Source of the DNA: Cocleimonas flava
GTDB lineage: Bacteria > Pseudomonadota > Gammaproteobacteria > Thiotrichales > Thiotrichaceae
Length of the DNA: 64,000 bases
Assembly: GCF_004339015.1 (NCBI RefSeq)
Contig: NZ_SMFQ01000003.1
Coordinates: forward strand, 868,001 to 932,000
Direction: 5' to 3'
Shown: positions 52,236-59,992 of the stretch, piece after piece
Position numbering within the stretch: the first letter of the stretch is position 1
Layout of the letters: every line of letters begins with the position of its first letter
Notes under the pieces: generated by a model
The model's input: the letters and a program-made list of their open reading frames with translations, nothing else
Databases searched by the model: none
What the model was told of the DNA's origin: nothing
Program-made: the position numbers and the translations under genes

Positions 52236-52613
52236 ATGGATACAAAAAAACATATGAAGGAAGTTCACGATACATATATGAATTACTATGTACCAGGCTT
52301 CTCAAATAACGATATGGCGATGATAGACAGAATAGTTAAATATCCAATTGCTCATATACAAAACGGTTCTGTATCTATGCATGATAGATATCCAATTGAC
52401 CCGCAACAGCTGAAGGTAAAGAAGGGTTGGGATCACACAAGTGATTGGGAATTCAAGGTTACAGCAGCTAACGAAAAACAAGCACATGCAGTTGCATCAT
52501 CTATTCGTCGAAAAAAAGATGGCTCGATCATCGAATACGTCGATGCATTTTATGCCTTCACAAAAACAAACGAAGGATGGAAAATGTTTGCTATATCAGA
52601 TGTTACATTTTAA
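52236..52613 (+). CDS. NTF2/SnoaL-like fold protein, cassette-borne
   Basis: This 125-residue protein has the look of a small alpha+beta NTF2-like domain: N-terminal helices, then strands including TSDWEFKVTAANEKQAHAVA and a C-terminal YAFTKTNEGWKMFAISDV hairpin. The latter is typical of SnoaL/DUF4440-type proteins. Catalytic function not predictable. GAGGG ribosome binding site. Complete cassette. Confidence 0.6.
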   Translation: MDTKKHMKEVHDTYMNYYVPGFSNNDMAMIDRIVKYPIAHIQNGSVSMHDRYPIDPQQLKVKKGWDHTSDWEFKVTAANEKQAHAVASSIRRKKDGSIIEYVDAFYAFTKTNEGWKMFAISDVTF

Positions 52614-52684
52614 CCATACAAGTTGCTTAATCGGAAAAACTACTCGCTCGCGCTTGTATTTTTCCGCTGAGCAAGGCATTAAAT
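52613..52684 (+). other. attC recombination site 14 (degenerate cores)
   Basis: The inner part (CGGAAAAACTACTCGCTCGC...TTTTTCCG) is intact. The left core reads CCATAC and the right core ATTAAAT, so the conserved C and G of the two crossover cores are lost. Confidence 0.7.
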
Positions 52685-52715
52685 TACCTAATCGAGAATG
52701 GAGTCTGGACGTAAT

Positions 52716-53381
52716 ATGAATGGAAAAATTAGTCAGTGGAAAGACGATAAAGGTTTTGGTTTTATTACATCAGAAGATGGTCAAAAAGTTTTTTTCCATA
52801 TTTCTAGTCTTACTACGAAAGGTAGAAGACCAGAAATTGGAGACACAGTTGTATTTACTTCAAAAACTGATAACCAAAATAGATTAAAGGCATCTAGCGT
52901 TGCAATTAATAGCTTAACGAAAGCAAATAAATATCAAGAGCATAATCAAGTTGAACCTAAAACCAAAAACAGTTTTGATTACATATTAATTTTAACGCTA
53001 ATAACTTCATTGTTATTTACTGCGTATACATATTTCAAATCAAATAGCGTTGAAAGTTCTATCATATTTGGTATTCCAGCTGTTATTGCTCTTATTCTGC
53101 TAGGTCGCGAAAAGAAGCCTAAGAACAGTTCATTTAACTGTACTAAATGTAAAAAAATTGAACGCTACGATACGAGAACGATTAGTGCTTGGAATAGAGG
53201 TTTTACGCATTTGTATTGTAATGCTTGCCACGTACAATGGTTAAGAAATAACCCTAGACAAGAAAAAAATCATTCTTCAAATAAAAGTGGAGGTTGCTTG
53301 GGGGCATTTACTTTGATTGTTGGCACTTCTTTATTTGGTGGCTACTCAGTCTTGAATTGGATCGTGCAAACGCTCATTTAA
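52716..53381 (+). CDS. Cold-shock domain, membrane and zinc-ribbon fusion protein
   Basis: This protein of about 221 residues starts with a cold-shock domain (MNGKISQWKDDKGFGFITSE, RNP1 GFGFI and RNP2 VFFHIS), then two hydrophobic segments (about 85-125) and a CxxC...CxxC zinc-ribbon-like part (NCTKCKK and YCNACHVQW), ending with another hydrophobic segment (GGCLGAFTLIVGTSLFGGYS). The combination of nucleic-acid-binding and membrane parts is unusual. Start at ATG 52716; an ATG six codons upstream is open. Confidence 0.8.
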   Translation: MNGKISQWKDDKGFGFITSEDGQKVFFHISSLTTKGRRPEIGDTVVFTSKTDNQNRLKASSVAINSLTKANKYQEHNQVEPKTKNSFDYILILTLITSLLFTAYTYFKSNSVESSIIFGIPAVIALILLGREKKPKNSSFNCTKCKKIERYDTRTISAWNRGFTHLYCNACHVQWLRNNPRQEKNHSSNKSGGCLGAFTLIVGTSLFGGYSVLNWIVQTLI

Positions 53382-53457
53382 CAAGGCCATTAATAAACGC
53401 ACAACAAAAACACGTTGTGCTGGACTCGCAAGCTCGCCTTTTATCGAGGCGTACAAC
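53376..53457 (+). other. attC recombination site 15
   Basis: Left core ATTTAAC, right core GTACAAC (G-T-A in place of G-T-T). Inner GCACAACAAAAACACG/TTGTGC pairing like attC 12. Confidence 0.7.
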
Positions 53458-53506
53458 AACTTAAATATACGTAAACCCAATTATCGTTAGAGGACATTTC
53501 CTAAGC

Positions 53507-53743
53507 ATGAAGAAACTAAAGAATGAGAAGGAATTAGTAAAAAAAGCAATCGCTGAAGGAATGAAATATGCGGAAAAAAGAGACATTGTTGAATTTAAAC
53601 CCACAGATTCGGCGGCATTAAAAATCGAATTTATCTATCACCTGTTGGTATTTGACAAAGTAATACAACCTCTCCCTCAAGATCAGATATCTCAGGTAAC
53701 AATGAAGCACAGATTAGCCATATGGGCATCAAAGCTAAAGTAG
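53507..53743 (+). CDS. Small cassette-borne protein of unknown function
   Basis: A 78-residue, mostly helical, charged protein (MKKLKNEKELVKKAIAEGMK at the start). No hydrophobic segment and no recognised family. A GAGGAC stretch 13 bp upstream may be its ribosome binding site. Sits between attC 15 and the degenerate attC 16. Confidence 0.55.
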   Translation: MKKLKNEKELVKKAIAEGMKYAEKRDIVEFKPTDSAALKIEFIYHLLVFDKVIQPLPQDQISQVTMKHRLAIWASKLK

Positions 53744-53807
53744 AAAAATTGCTTCATCGTAAACGATACGTTCGCGCTCGCACTTTGTTACTGAGCAGAC
53801 GCTACGT
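53740..53807 (+). other. attC recombination site 16 (degenerate)
   Basis: Resembles the common array centre (GCTTCATCG..., TTCGCGCTCGCACTTTGTTA) but both cores are altered: left TAGAAAA, right GCTACGT. Confidence 0.6.
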
Positions 53808-53827
53808 ATATGACGATAGTTAAATAA

Positions 53828-54154
53828 ATGTCACTAGATTTTCACATAGGAAATAACCGAAAAGAAGCCACTTATCAAAGAGCAGATGCATCTTTTGATT
53901 TGCAGTCTCATATTTTACTTTTCGAGCACTTTGGTTTACCCGAAGGAAAATTTACTCTATTCAAAAGACTAGAAGATTATTACAAGGATACTAAGTTTAG
54001 TGCTGAAGAACTAGAGACTCTGATCGGTGAAACACACCAAATAAAAACGCTAATTTCTAAAAATACAGAATTAACTCAGCAACTAAAGCAGTTGTTAGTT
54101 GTTTTCGAAAAGGCATTTAACGAACAAAAAAGCATCTGGGTGTTTTGTGACTAA
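53828..54154 (+). CDS. Cassette-borne protein of unknown function
   Basis: A 108-residue soluble, mostly helical protein, with a C-terminal coiled-coil-like portion (about 60-100). No ribosome binding site is clear. I see no similarity to a known family. A short remnant (CTAACAG...GGGCGTTTT) after it may be a collapsed attC. Last gene of array 2. Confidence 0.6.
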   Translation: MSLDFHIGNNRKEATYQRADASFDLQSHILLFEHFGLPEGKFTLFKRLEDYYKDTKFSAEELETLIGETHQIKTLISKNTELTQQLKQLLVVFEKAFNEQKSIWVFCD

Positions 54155-54181
54155 CAGATAAAACGGGCGTTTTAAAAGCAT

Positions 54182-54212
54182 AAAAAAGTGCCTGTAAGTA
54201 CGGGGGTGCCTT
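54182..54212 (-). repeat. Dispersed C-tract motif, copy 15 (reverse)
   Basis: AAAAAAGTGCCTGTAAGTAC followed by GGGGGTGCC and a T-run. The C-tract is interrupted (ACGGGGG), as in copy 9. Located between convergent genes at the right end of array 2. Confidence 0.85.
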
Positions 54213-54237
54213 TTTTATTTTTTAATGAGGAATAGAG

Positions 54238-54741
54238 CTATTGCGTGGTTACAGTTACCGTCACAATATCTTGATAGACACCTGCTTGAGGGTTTGGATT
54301 AAAATACGCAACAGCCTGAAAGTTGATTGTTGATAAACTGCTATTACATGGCAAGGTTAATTTATTGGTACGAAGAGGATTGCCACTCATGCCCTCACCT
54401 TTCCACAATAAGCGAAAATGCGTTAAACGTTCATTGCTTACGGTATGGCGTAATCTAAAATTATTTTTTGCAGAAAACGCTATATCACAATCTCCGGGGT
54501 GATTAGATTCTAGACCCAGGGTTCCTAAAGAGAGTCTTGGTCCTGACGTTGAGCTTCCTGTCGGCTGAATTTCATCGGCAGTAAAATATTTTGATGCACC
54601 CGCAGCTGATCCTATGAAATTCAAATATTCATCTACGCTGGTACTAATATTGATTTCGGCCGAATCCTGTGCCGCTTTTAATGAAAAGGCAGAGGATAAT
54701 AATAGTAATGAGACTGATAATATAAGGGATCGTTTTTTCAT
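54238..54741 (-). CDS. Secreted fimbrial/SCPU-like protein
   Basis: This 167-residue protein has a signal peptide (SLILSVSLLLLSSAFSLKA) and a beta-rich mature part ending GVYQDIVTVTVTTQ. Such endings are typical of spore-coat-U (SCPU)/chaperone-usher pilin-like domains. Two cysteines (near residues 95 and 141) could form a disulfide. No chaperone or usher gene is adjacent, so its partner would be elsewhere. Ends 26 bp from motif copy 15. Confidence 0.6.
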   Translation of the reverse strand: MKKRSLILSVSLLLLSSAFSLKAAQDSAEINISTSVDEYLNFIGSAAGASKYFTADEIQPTGSSTSGPRLSLGTLGLESNHPGDCDIAFSAKNNFRLRHTVSNERLTHFRLLWKGEGMSGNPLRTNKLTLPCNSSLSTINFQAVAYFNPNPQAGVYQDIVTVTVTTQ

Positions 54742-55030
54742 TGTTTTTGGTTATCATAAACTTTGGCTAGGGTTTATTTTTATACGTTTAGCTAACCGTT
54801 ATGACTAATTTTACAGGGGTTTTGGTTACTCTATATGAATGTATGCTGTAACACGAATTGGGCTGATTAAAGGTAGTTAGCGTGTGTAAAACTGAAGATA
54901 CGCTTTAAGCAAGCTTTGGGAGAGTAGTAAGAAGAGTAGTAAGATATGCATCTCTGTGTTTATCAGTATCTGTATGGATCTTTTATGATATTGGAACACT
55001 GTGTGAGATTATGAAAAGCTATGTGAAATT

Positions 55031-55285
55031 ATGGAAAGCTTTAAAATATTATTATTAATAGCGGGGAGTATTTCTATACTCTTCGGCTACTTACGTTTTC
55101 TACCTGATGAAGAAGGTAACATCGATTTAAATAATTATAGATTCACTGGTGGATTAGGTCTTGTAATTAGAGGTACTTACAAAGGTACTCATGATTTATT
55201 GTTAGGAAAAATATCTTCAAATGCGATTTCTGCATTGGCTTTATATGTCGGTATCATACTTTTTATTATTGGTTTTAAAATTTAA
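55031..55285 (+). CDS. Small membrane protein of unknown function
   Basis: An 84-residue protein with two hydrophobic segments (residues 5-22 and 63-82). No recognised family. It precedes another small membrane protein gene on the same strand by about 110 bp. The upstream 54742-55030 stretch holds nothing else of note. Confidence 0.55.
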   Translation: MESFKILLLIAGSISILFGYLRFLPDEEGNIDLNNYRFTGGLGLVIRGTYKGTHDLLLGKISSNAISALALYVGIILFIIGFKI

Positions 55286-55393
55286 GAGTGCCATCTTTTA
55301 TTCGCATATAATGACCAAAAAAATCTTGAACAAAGAGAGGTTAAGCTAACTACCTTTGTTGCAAGTCTTTACGTAACTAAGTGAATAATATTT

Positions 55394-55837
55394 ATGCTAG
55401 AACAAAGATGGAAAGCCTGTATTACCGCAATCTTATTAATTTGCCCCTATGCTATTTTGATTATGATTGTTTATGGCGTGGAAACCGGTTTTTCTTCGGA
55501 TGCAGATAACCCTTTTCTTAATTTTATCTTTGTCGTGTTTAAATGGATCGTGGCCATTCTTATCGGTCTAACCATCTATCTATTCATATCCTTATTAGGT
55601 TGGCTTTTTATCGGCATGCCAATAAGTAAAATAATAGAAAAAAGTCAAAAACCCAACATTCTAATGTACTTAGGCGTTTCAATATTTGTGTGCCTAATTG
55701 TTGGGTTATTCGTTGCTATGCCTAATGCTTCGTTCTCTAATGATGTACGTAATACCGCATTTTTCGGTTTACCTATCATTTTGCAATCAGTCGCTTACAA
55801 GTTTTATTTAAATAAAATAATGTCACATGAACAATAA
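55394..55837 (+). CDS. Membrane protein of unknown function
   Basis: A 147-residue protein with four hydrophobic segments (about 11-30, 50-72, 86-108, 118-135). Not recognised. Its last codons overlap the start of the cupin gene by 11 bp, indicating co-transcription. Confidence 0.65.
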   Translation: MLEQRWKACITAILLICPYAILIMIVYGVETGFSSDADNPFLNFIFVVFKWIVAILIGLTIYLFISLLGWLFIGMPISKIIEKSQKPNILMYLGVSIFVCLIVGLFVAMPNASFSNDVRNTAFFGLPIILQSVAYKFYLNKIMSHEQ

Positions 55838-56180
55838 AAACATCCCCTTTCAAAACATTGACTGGAAAAGCCTTCCCCGGACAGAACACGCTGGAACGAC
55901 AGGAGTTGCATATTGGCAGACTATGCAATTTGACGGTTTAAGAGTTAGATATGTAGAGTACTCAGAAAACTATGTTGCTGACCATTGGTGTGAAAAAGGA
56001 CATATCGTTTATTGCTTAAAAGGTGAAGTCATTAACGAATTAAAAGATGGTACTAAATCGGTGCTAACAGAGGGTATGTCTTATATTGTTTCTGATGGAC
56101 TAAGTTCGCATCGGTCAATCACGAAAAAAGGCGTTCATCTTTTAATTATTGATGGTGACTTTCTAAAATTAAAAGAATAA
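55827..56180 (+). CDS. DHCW-type cupin-fold protein
   Basis: This 117-residue small cupin has the family motif ADHWCEKGHIVYCLKGE (Asp-His-Trp-Cys, residues 50-66) and HRSITKKGVHLLIIDGD towards the C-terminus. The family is known by this motif only; function unknown. It overlaps the preceding membrane protein gene by 11 bp. Confidence 0.8.
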   Translation: MNNKNIPFQNIDWKSLPRTEHAGTTGVAYWQTMQFDGLRVRYVEYSENYVADHWCEKGHIVYCLKGEVINELKDGTKSVLTEGMSYIVSDGLSSHRSITKKGVHLLIIDGDFLKLKE

Positions 56181-56221
56181 CAGGTGTTAATATACCCTTT
56201 TAAAATCAGTACACAGCAGTT

Positions 56222-57226
56222 ATGGATGACCTACACCGTTCTTTGTTAAACACCTATACGGCTCAACCGTTAGACCGTTCCGCACATGGGCGCAAAGACC
56301 CCGAGTGGCTGGCGGCTCAATTAGCCGACACCCGATCTGAATACCTGATTTTAAATGGTCATAGCATTGTGACCGTTAACCGCGTTCCGCTGATTCTTTC
56401 TTATGATCAGTTTTATGCTTTAAATTCCGCGATGACTCCTTTGCTACTAGGCATTAAAAAGACGGATGGCACACCTGTGTATTTAGTGAATACCAATGTC
56501 GCCGAAGAGGATTTAAGCACCCTCTTCCACGCTATTATTGATCGCCTTGATAACGTCAAAACGATTACTCCTGAGAGTTTTGAGAGACTCTCTCTTAGAA
56601 CGATTACTAGAGAGATTGATCCTGAACTGGCATCGGTTTACTCCTATGCAACTCTGTTAAACCATTGGCACATTACGACCCGTTTTTGTACGCGTTGTGG
56701 CTCTGCCCTTGAGATTAAAGAAGGTGGAAGCGTGCAGCAATGCACCAATGAGGAATGTTCGCATATCGAATACCCTCGCATTAATCCTGCGGTGATTATG
56801 CGCGTGACCAAGGACGATAAAATATTATTGTCGCGTCAGGAAAACTGGCCGGAAAATATGTATTCTGTTTTAGCAGGGTTCGTCGAGGTGGGCGAAACGC
56901 TGGAACAAGCGGTCGAACGTGAGGTGTTGGAGGAAGTGAATATTCCCGTTGAAAACATCAATTATCATTCTTCACAACCCTGGCCCTTCCCTAACTCCAT
57001 GATGCTGGGTTATACCGCCGAAGCGTGTTCATTCGAATTTGAATTGGAACAGGATGATATTGAACATGCGATGTGGTTAACCGCAGATGAAATGAAACAA
57101 AAAATGATTGAAGGTTCGTTATACCCATCCACCGAATTTTCGATATCTCACAGCCTGATCAATGATTGGTTTCAGGCGCAAACGGGTATAACGATTAAAG
57201 CATTTAGATCAACGATAGCAGTATAA
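56222..57226 (+). CDS. nudC: NAD+ diphosphatase NudC
   Basis: This 334-residue protein has the NudC layout: N-terminal domain (1-150), a Cys4 zinc ribbon (Cys156, Cys159, Cys174, Cys179; FCTRCGSALE...CTNEECSH) and a Nudix domain with the box G-F-V-E-V-G-E-T-L-E-Q-A-V-E-R-E-V-L-E-E (residues 219-238), followed by QPWPFPNSMMLGY, the SQPWPFPxS motif characteristic of NudC. It cleaves NAD(H) to NMN(H) and AMP, and removes NAD caps from RNA in E. coli. Length slightly above average. Confidence 0.93.
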   Translation: MDDLHRSLLNTYTAQPLDRSAHGRKDPEWLAAQLADTRSEYLILNGHSIVTVNRVPLILSYDQFYALNSAMTPLLLGIKKTDGTPVYLVNTNVAEEDLSTLFHAIIDRLDNVKTITPESFERLSLRTITREIDPELASVYSYATLLNHWHITTRFCTRCGSALEIKEGGSVQQCTNEECSHIEYPRINPAVIMRVTKDDKILLSRQENWPENMYSVLAGFVEVGETLEQAVEREVLEEVNIPVENINYHSSQPWPFPNSMMLGYTAEACSFEFELEQDDIEHAMWLTADEMKQKMIEGSLYPSTEFSISHSLINDWFQAQTGITIKAFRSTIAV

Positions 57227-57271
57227 TATCTAACTGCAATCAGTCTGCACTTGTGATAACAAAGTAACGAT

Positions 57272-57298
57272 AAAAAGTGCCTATAAGTGGGGGGGTGG
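57272..57298 (-). repeat. Dispersed C-tract motif, copy 16 (reverse)
   Basis: AAAAAGTGCCTATAAGTGGG followed by GGGGTGG, forming an inverted pair with copy 17, 47 bp away. Both lie between nudC and the GNAT gene. Confidence 0.85.
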
Positions 57299-57345
57299 CT
57301 TATTGTAAATACGGCTTTTTCTTATTTGCTTCTTTGAGTTAAATT

Positions 57346-57373
57346 CACACCCCCCTACTTTGAGGCATTTTTT
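57346..57373 (+). repeat. Dispersed C-tract motif, copy 17
   Basis: TCACACCCCCCTACTTTGAG followed by GCATTTTTT. Forward partner of copy 16. Confidence 0.85.
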
Positions 57374-57395
57374 ACAAAAGAGCTGGACGCGTTAA

Positions 57396-57875
57396 TCAAT
57401 TAGAACTTTTGAATATGGAAATACTACTATCAAAATCCGCATAGCCACACTTGATGACCTTGTCGATATACAAGATTGCGCTCGTCAGGCATACACAAAA
57501 TACATTGAAAGAATCGGTAAAGAACCTGCACCTATGATAGCTGATTTCGCCCGTCAAATTGAGCTTGGGCATGTCAGTGTTGCATATAACGAATCATCTT
57601 TTTCTGGGTACGTAGTGTTTTATAAAAAAGAAAACCACCTGCACCTGGAAAATGTAGCAGTCCTACCTTCTCAATCAGGAAAAGGTATAGGAAAAAGACT
57701 GATCAAACACGTCGAGCTTACCGCTCTTAACCATAATATAAAAGCCGTTGAACTCTACACAAACGAAGCAATGACGGAAAACTTATCGATGTATCCTAAG
57801 CTCGGCTATATAGAGTTCGAACGAAAATTTGAAGATGGCTTTTACAGGGCCTTTTTTCGTAAAGATATCAAATAA
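57396..57875 (+). CDS. GNAT-family N-acetyltransferase with unclear start
   Basis: The frame is open from 57396, and from 57429 it reads IKIRIATLDDLVDIQDCARQ, the typical first strand and helix of a GNAT. The acetyl-CoA loop follows (LPSQSGKGIGKRLIKHVE) with a C-terminal YPKLGYIEFERKF motif. Yet no ATG, GTG or TTG occurs in frame before 57534, which would remove the first strand and helix. Either an ATT/ATC start is used, or the start codon is mutated. The upstream ATG at 57414 is in another frame. Family call firm, start uncertain. Confidence 0.75.
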   Translation, partial: SIRTFEYGNTTIKIRIATLDDLVDIQDCARQAYTKYIERIGKEPAPMIADFARQIELGHVSVAYNESSFSGYVVFYKKENHLHLENVAVLPSQSGKGIGKRLIKHVELTALNHNIKAVELYTNEAMTENLSMYPKLGYIEFERKFEDGFYRAFFRKDIK

Positions 57876-57905
57876 TATTTCACCAGCTGATTGAATCAGA
57901 TAACT

Positions 57906-58274
57906 TTAAACCAGCCCTGCTTTCACCATTCGACCTAAATCACAACCTGCAAGAATATGTAAGTGATAATGCAAGACTTCCTGATGGGCGTTTGCACCGA
58001 TATTAGATAGCACTCTGTAACCGTCTTCTTGTAACTTCATTTGAGTGGCGACTGTTTGCACGGCCTGATAGAAACCTGAAATTTCTTCAGCTGGTGCGGT
58101 TGATGAAAAATCGTCAAACGAGATATATTCACCTTTTGGGATTACCAACACATGCACCGGTGCTTGCGGTGAAATATCATTAAACGCGAGTGCGTAATCG
58201 TCTTCGTATACCTTGTCGCAAGGTATTTCACCACGAAGGATTTTTGCGAATATATTTTCTGTGTCGTAACTCAT
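57906..58274 (-). CDS. HIT-family protein (HinT-like)
   Basis: This protein of about 122 residues has the histidine triad HYHLHILAG (His-x-His-x-His) near the C-terminus and NIFAKILRGEIPCDKVYEDD at the start, as in HinT-type nucleoside phosphoramidases. It hydrolyses AMP-linked amides. Start at ATG 58274 behind GGAG; a TTG frame extends four codons upstream. It is on the same strand as the DUF2889 and liu genes. Confidence 0.92.
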   Translation of the reverse strand: MSYDTENIFAKILRGEIPCDKVYEDDYALAFNDISPQAPVHVLVIPKGEYISFDDFSSTAPAEEISGFYQAVQTVATQMKLQEDGYRVLSNIGANAHQEVLHYHLHILAGCDLGRMVKAGLV

Positions 58275-58356
58275 TTTGATCTCCAATTTACATCTTTAAA
58301 GACGGGGTTTAAATGTTGCTTTCAATACTGTTTTCAATAAAAGCACTTCGTGGATT

Positions 58357-58941
58357 CTAGTCTGTTGGCTCGCTCTGTGTCTCGTCATTTTTTTCATAAA
58401 ATTGTGGCCAACGCTTCATAACCACGTCGCCATCTGCTGCCATTGCCAAACACGTGCCGATAATTGCAGGCTTGCCACGATTAGGTTTCTTCCTGGCTTT
58501 CTCTTCTATCTCTGCGTACATCGTTTGATACGCGGTGGTCGCAATGGGTCGTAACAGGTCCATTAAATGGGTGCAGCTGATGTCTGTTCCGATGCGTTGT
58601 TTTGCTTCTCTTACCCAACCCGAGCCAATTCTTAAACCGACCAACGCTTTCATCGCAGAGGTTGCTTTGGGGCATACATTAAAAGGGGTCGCATCAGAAG
58701 CGGCATAGACGTCTTGAATTTCAAACCTTAAATCTAATGTGACTCGTAAATAGATATCATGAACGGGTTCACCTGCTTTGATTAAACCGCCTCGGTGTTC
58801 TTCATCATAACTGCAATCGAATGTACGAATATCCACAAGCCGAGCTTCGATATCGTATAAGCCATCCGCACGTTTAAAGCCTTCACAATGGATATTTCGA
58901 TCGTGTAATTTTTTACGTTCTACGGGATTAGGTAATGGCAT
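58357..58941 (-). CDS. DUF2889-family protein
   Basis: This 194-residue protein has the DUF2889 pattern: CEGFKRADGLYDIEARLVDI near the N-terminus, and RIGSGWVREAKQRIGTDISC followed by THLMDLLRPIATTAYQT near residue 105. Function unknown; the family often lies near degradation genes for CoA-linked compounds. It follows the HMG-CoA lyase gene by 130 bp. GAGGGAG site before the ATG. Confidence 0.88.
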   Translation of the reverse strand: MPLPNPVERKKLHDRNIHCEGFKRADGLYDIEARLVDIRTFDCSYDEEHRGGLIKAGEPVHDIYLRVTLDLRFEIQDVYAASDATPFNVCPKATSAMKALVGLRIGSGWVREAKQRIGTDISCTHLMDLLRPIATTAYQTMYAEIEEKARKKPNRGKPAIIGTCLAMAADGDVVMKRWPQFYEKNDETQSEPTD

Positions 58942-59071
58942 GTTCTCCCTCGATGCTTATCAGATTATTTGTTTGTTATTAGGTTATGTTTTTTAAAGAT
59001 ATATTCATTAAAGATTTGTTTTTAATACGTTTTTATGATTTATATGTTCTGGCATTCAACGGTTTAAGACC

Positions 59072-59968
59072 TTAAACGTACCGAGCTAAACCAACATTTG
59101 AATTCGGTTTACGCCCTAATTGATCGGAGATAAAGCGCCCTGCTTCGAGTAATTTATCCAGATCAACACCGGTTTCAATCCCCATACCGTTGAGCATATA
59201 GATCACGTCTTCGGTGGCGACATTGCCAGTAGCACCTTTTGCATACGGACAACCACCCAAACCTGATACCGAGCTATCGATGGTCGAGACGCCAAGCTGA
59301 AGCACCGCAAACAGGTTTGCCAAAGCCTGACCATAAGTATCGTGAAAATGTGCTGCCAGTTGTGGCATCGGTATATGCTTAGCGACCGTTTCAATCATCT
59401 GCTTAGCTTTTATCGGTGTGCCTGTGCCAATAGTGTCGCCCAGTGAAATTTCATAACAACCCAGATCACTTAAACGTTTGGATACTTCCGCAACCTTTTC
59501 TGATGCGATTTCACCTTCATAAGGACAACCTAAAGTACAAGAAACATAGCCACGTACTTTGAGGTCATTTTCTAGTGCTTTTTCAATGACTTCGGTATAA
59601 CGGTTAATGCTTTCTTCAATGCTACAGTTGATATTTTTCTGCGTGAAAGATTCAGATGCAGCAGCGAATACGGCAATTTCTTTAACGCCAGATTCAAGTG
59701 CGCTTTCTAAACCTCTGATATTAGGAACAAGTCCCGGATAATTTACATTGGCTTTTTGTTTGATGCCTTTGAAGACGTCAACACTGCCAGCCATTTGCGG
59801 CACCCATTTCGGCGAAACAAAACTCGCAGCTTCAACCACGGGTAAACCGGCATCGGCTAATTTTTCGATGAGGCTGATTTTAACGTCGACAGAAACGGGC
59901 GTTGATTCGTTTTGCAAACCATCACGCGCACCGACTTCGACAATTTTTACTTTGCTAGGTAGTGACAT
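59072..59968 (-). CDS. liuE: Hydroxymethylglutaryl-CoA lyase
   Basis: This 298-residue TIM-barrel enzyme has the HMGL signatures: [15 protein letters not shown] near residue 12 (Asp and Arg of the active site), [11 protein letters not shown] near 195, [16 protein letters not shown] with metal-binding His near 230, and [20 protein letters not shown] near 262 with the catalytic Cys. It splits HMG-CoA into acetyl-CoA and acetoacetate, the last step of leucine degradation. Last of the liu genes on the minus strand, 24 bp after liuD. Confidence 0.96.
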   Translation of the reverse strand: MSLPSKVKIVEVGARDGLQNESTPVSVDVKISLIEKLADAGLPVVEAASFVSPKWVPQMAGSVDVFKGIKQKANVNYPGLVPNIRGLESALESGVKEIAVFAAASESFTQKNINCSIEESINRYTEVIEKALENDLKVRGYVSCTLGCPYEGEIASEKVAEVSKRLSDLGCYEISLGDTIGTGTPIKAKQMIETVAKHIPMPQLAAHFHDTYGQALANLFAVLQLGVSTIDSSVSGLGGCPYAKGATGNVATEDVIYMLNGMGIETGVDLDKLLEAGRFISDQLGRKPNSNVGLARYV

Positions 59969-59992
59969 TATTTTTACCTTATCGATACCTTG

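Noticed and set aside
30189-54154. An integron integrase gene in the window
   Set aside because: No tyrosine-recombinase pattern (R...H-x-x-R...Y) or IntI patch was seen in any frame. The only recombinase-type gene is the IS481 transposase.
54149-54175. Tiny attC-like stretch after the last cassette gene
   Set aside because: Only the left core (CTAAC) and a GCGTT are present with almost no centre; too short to call as a site.
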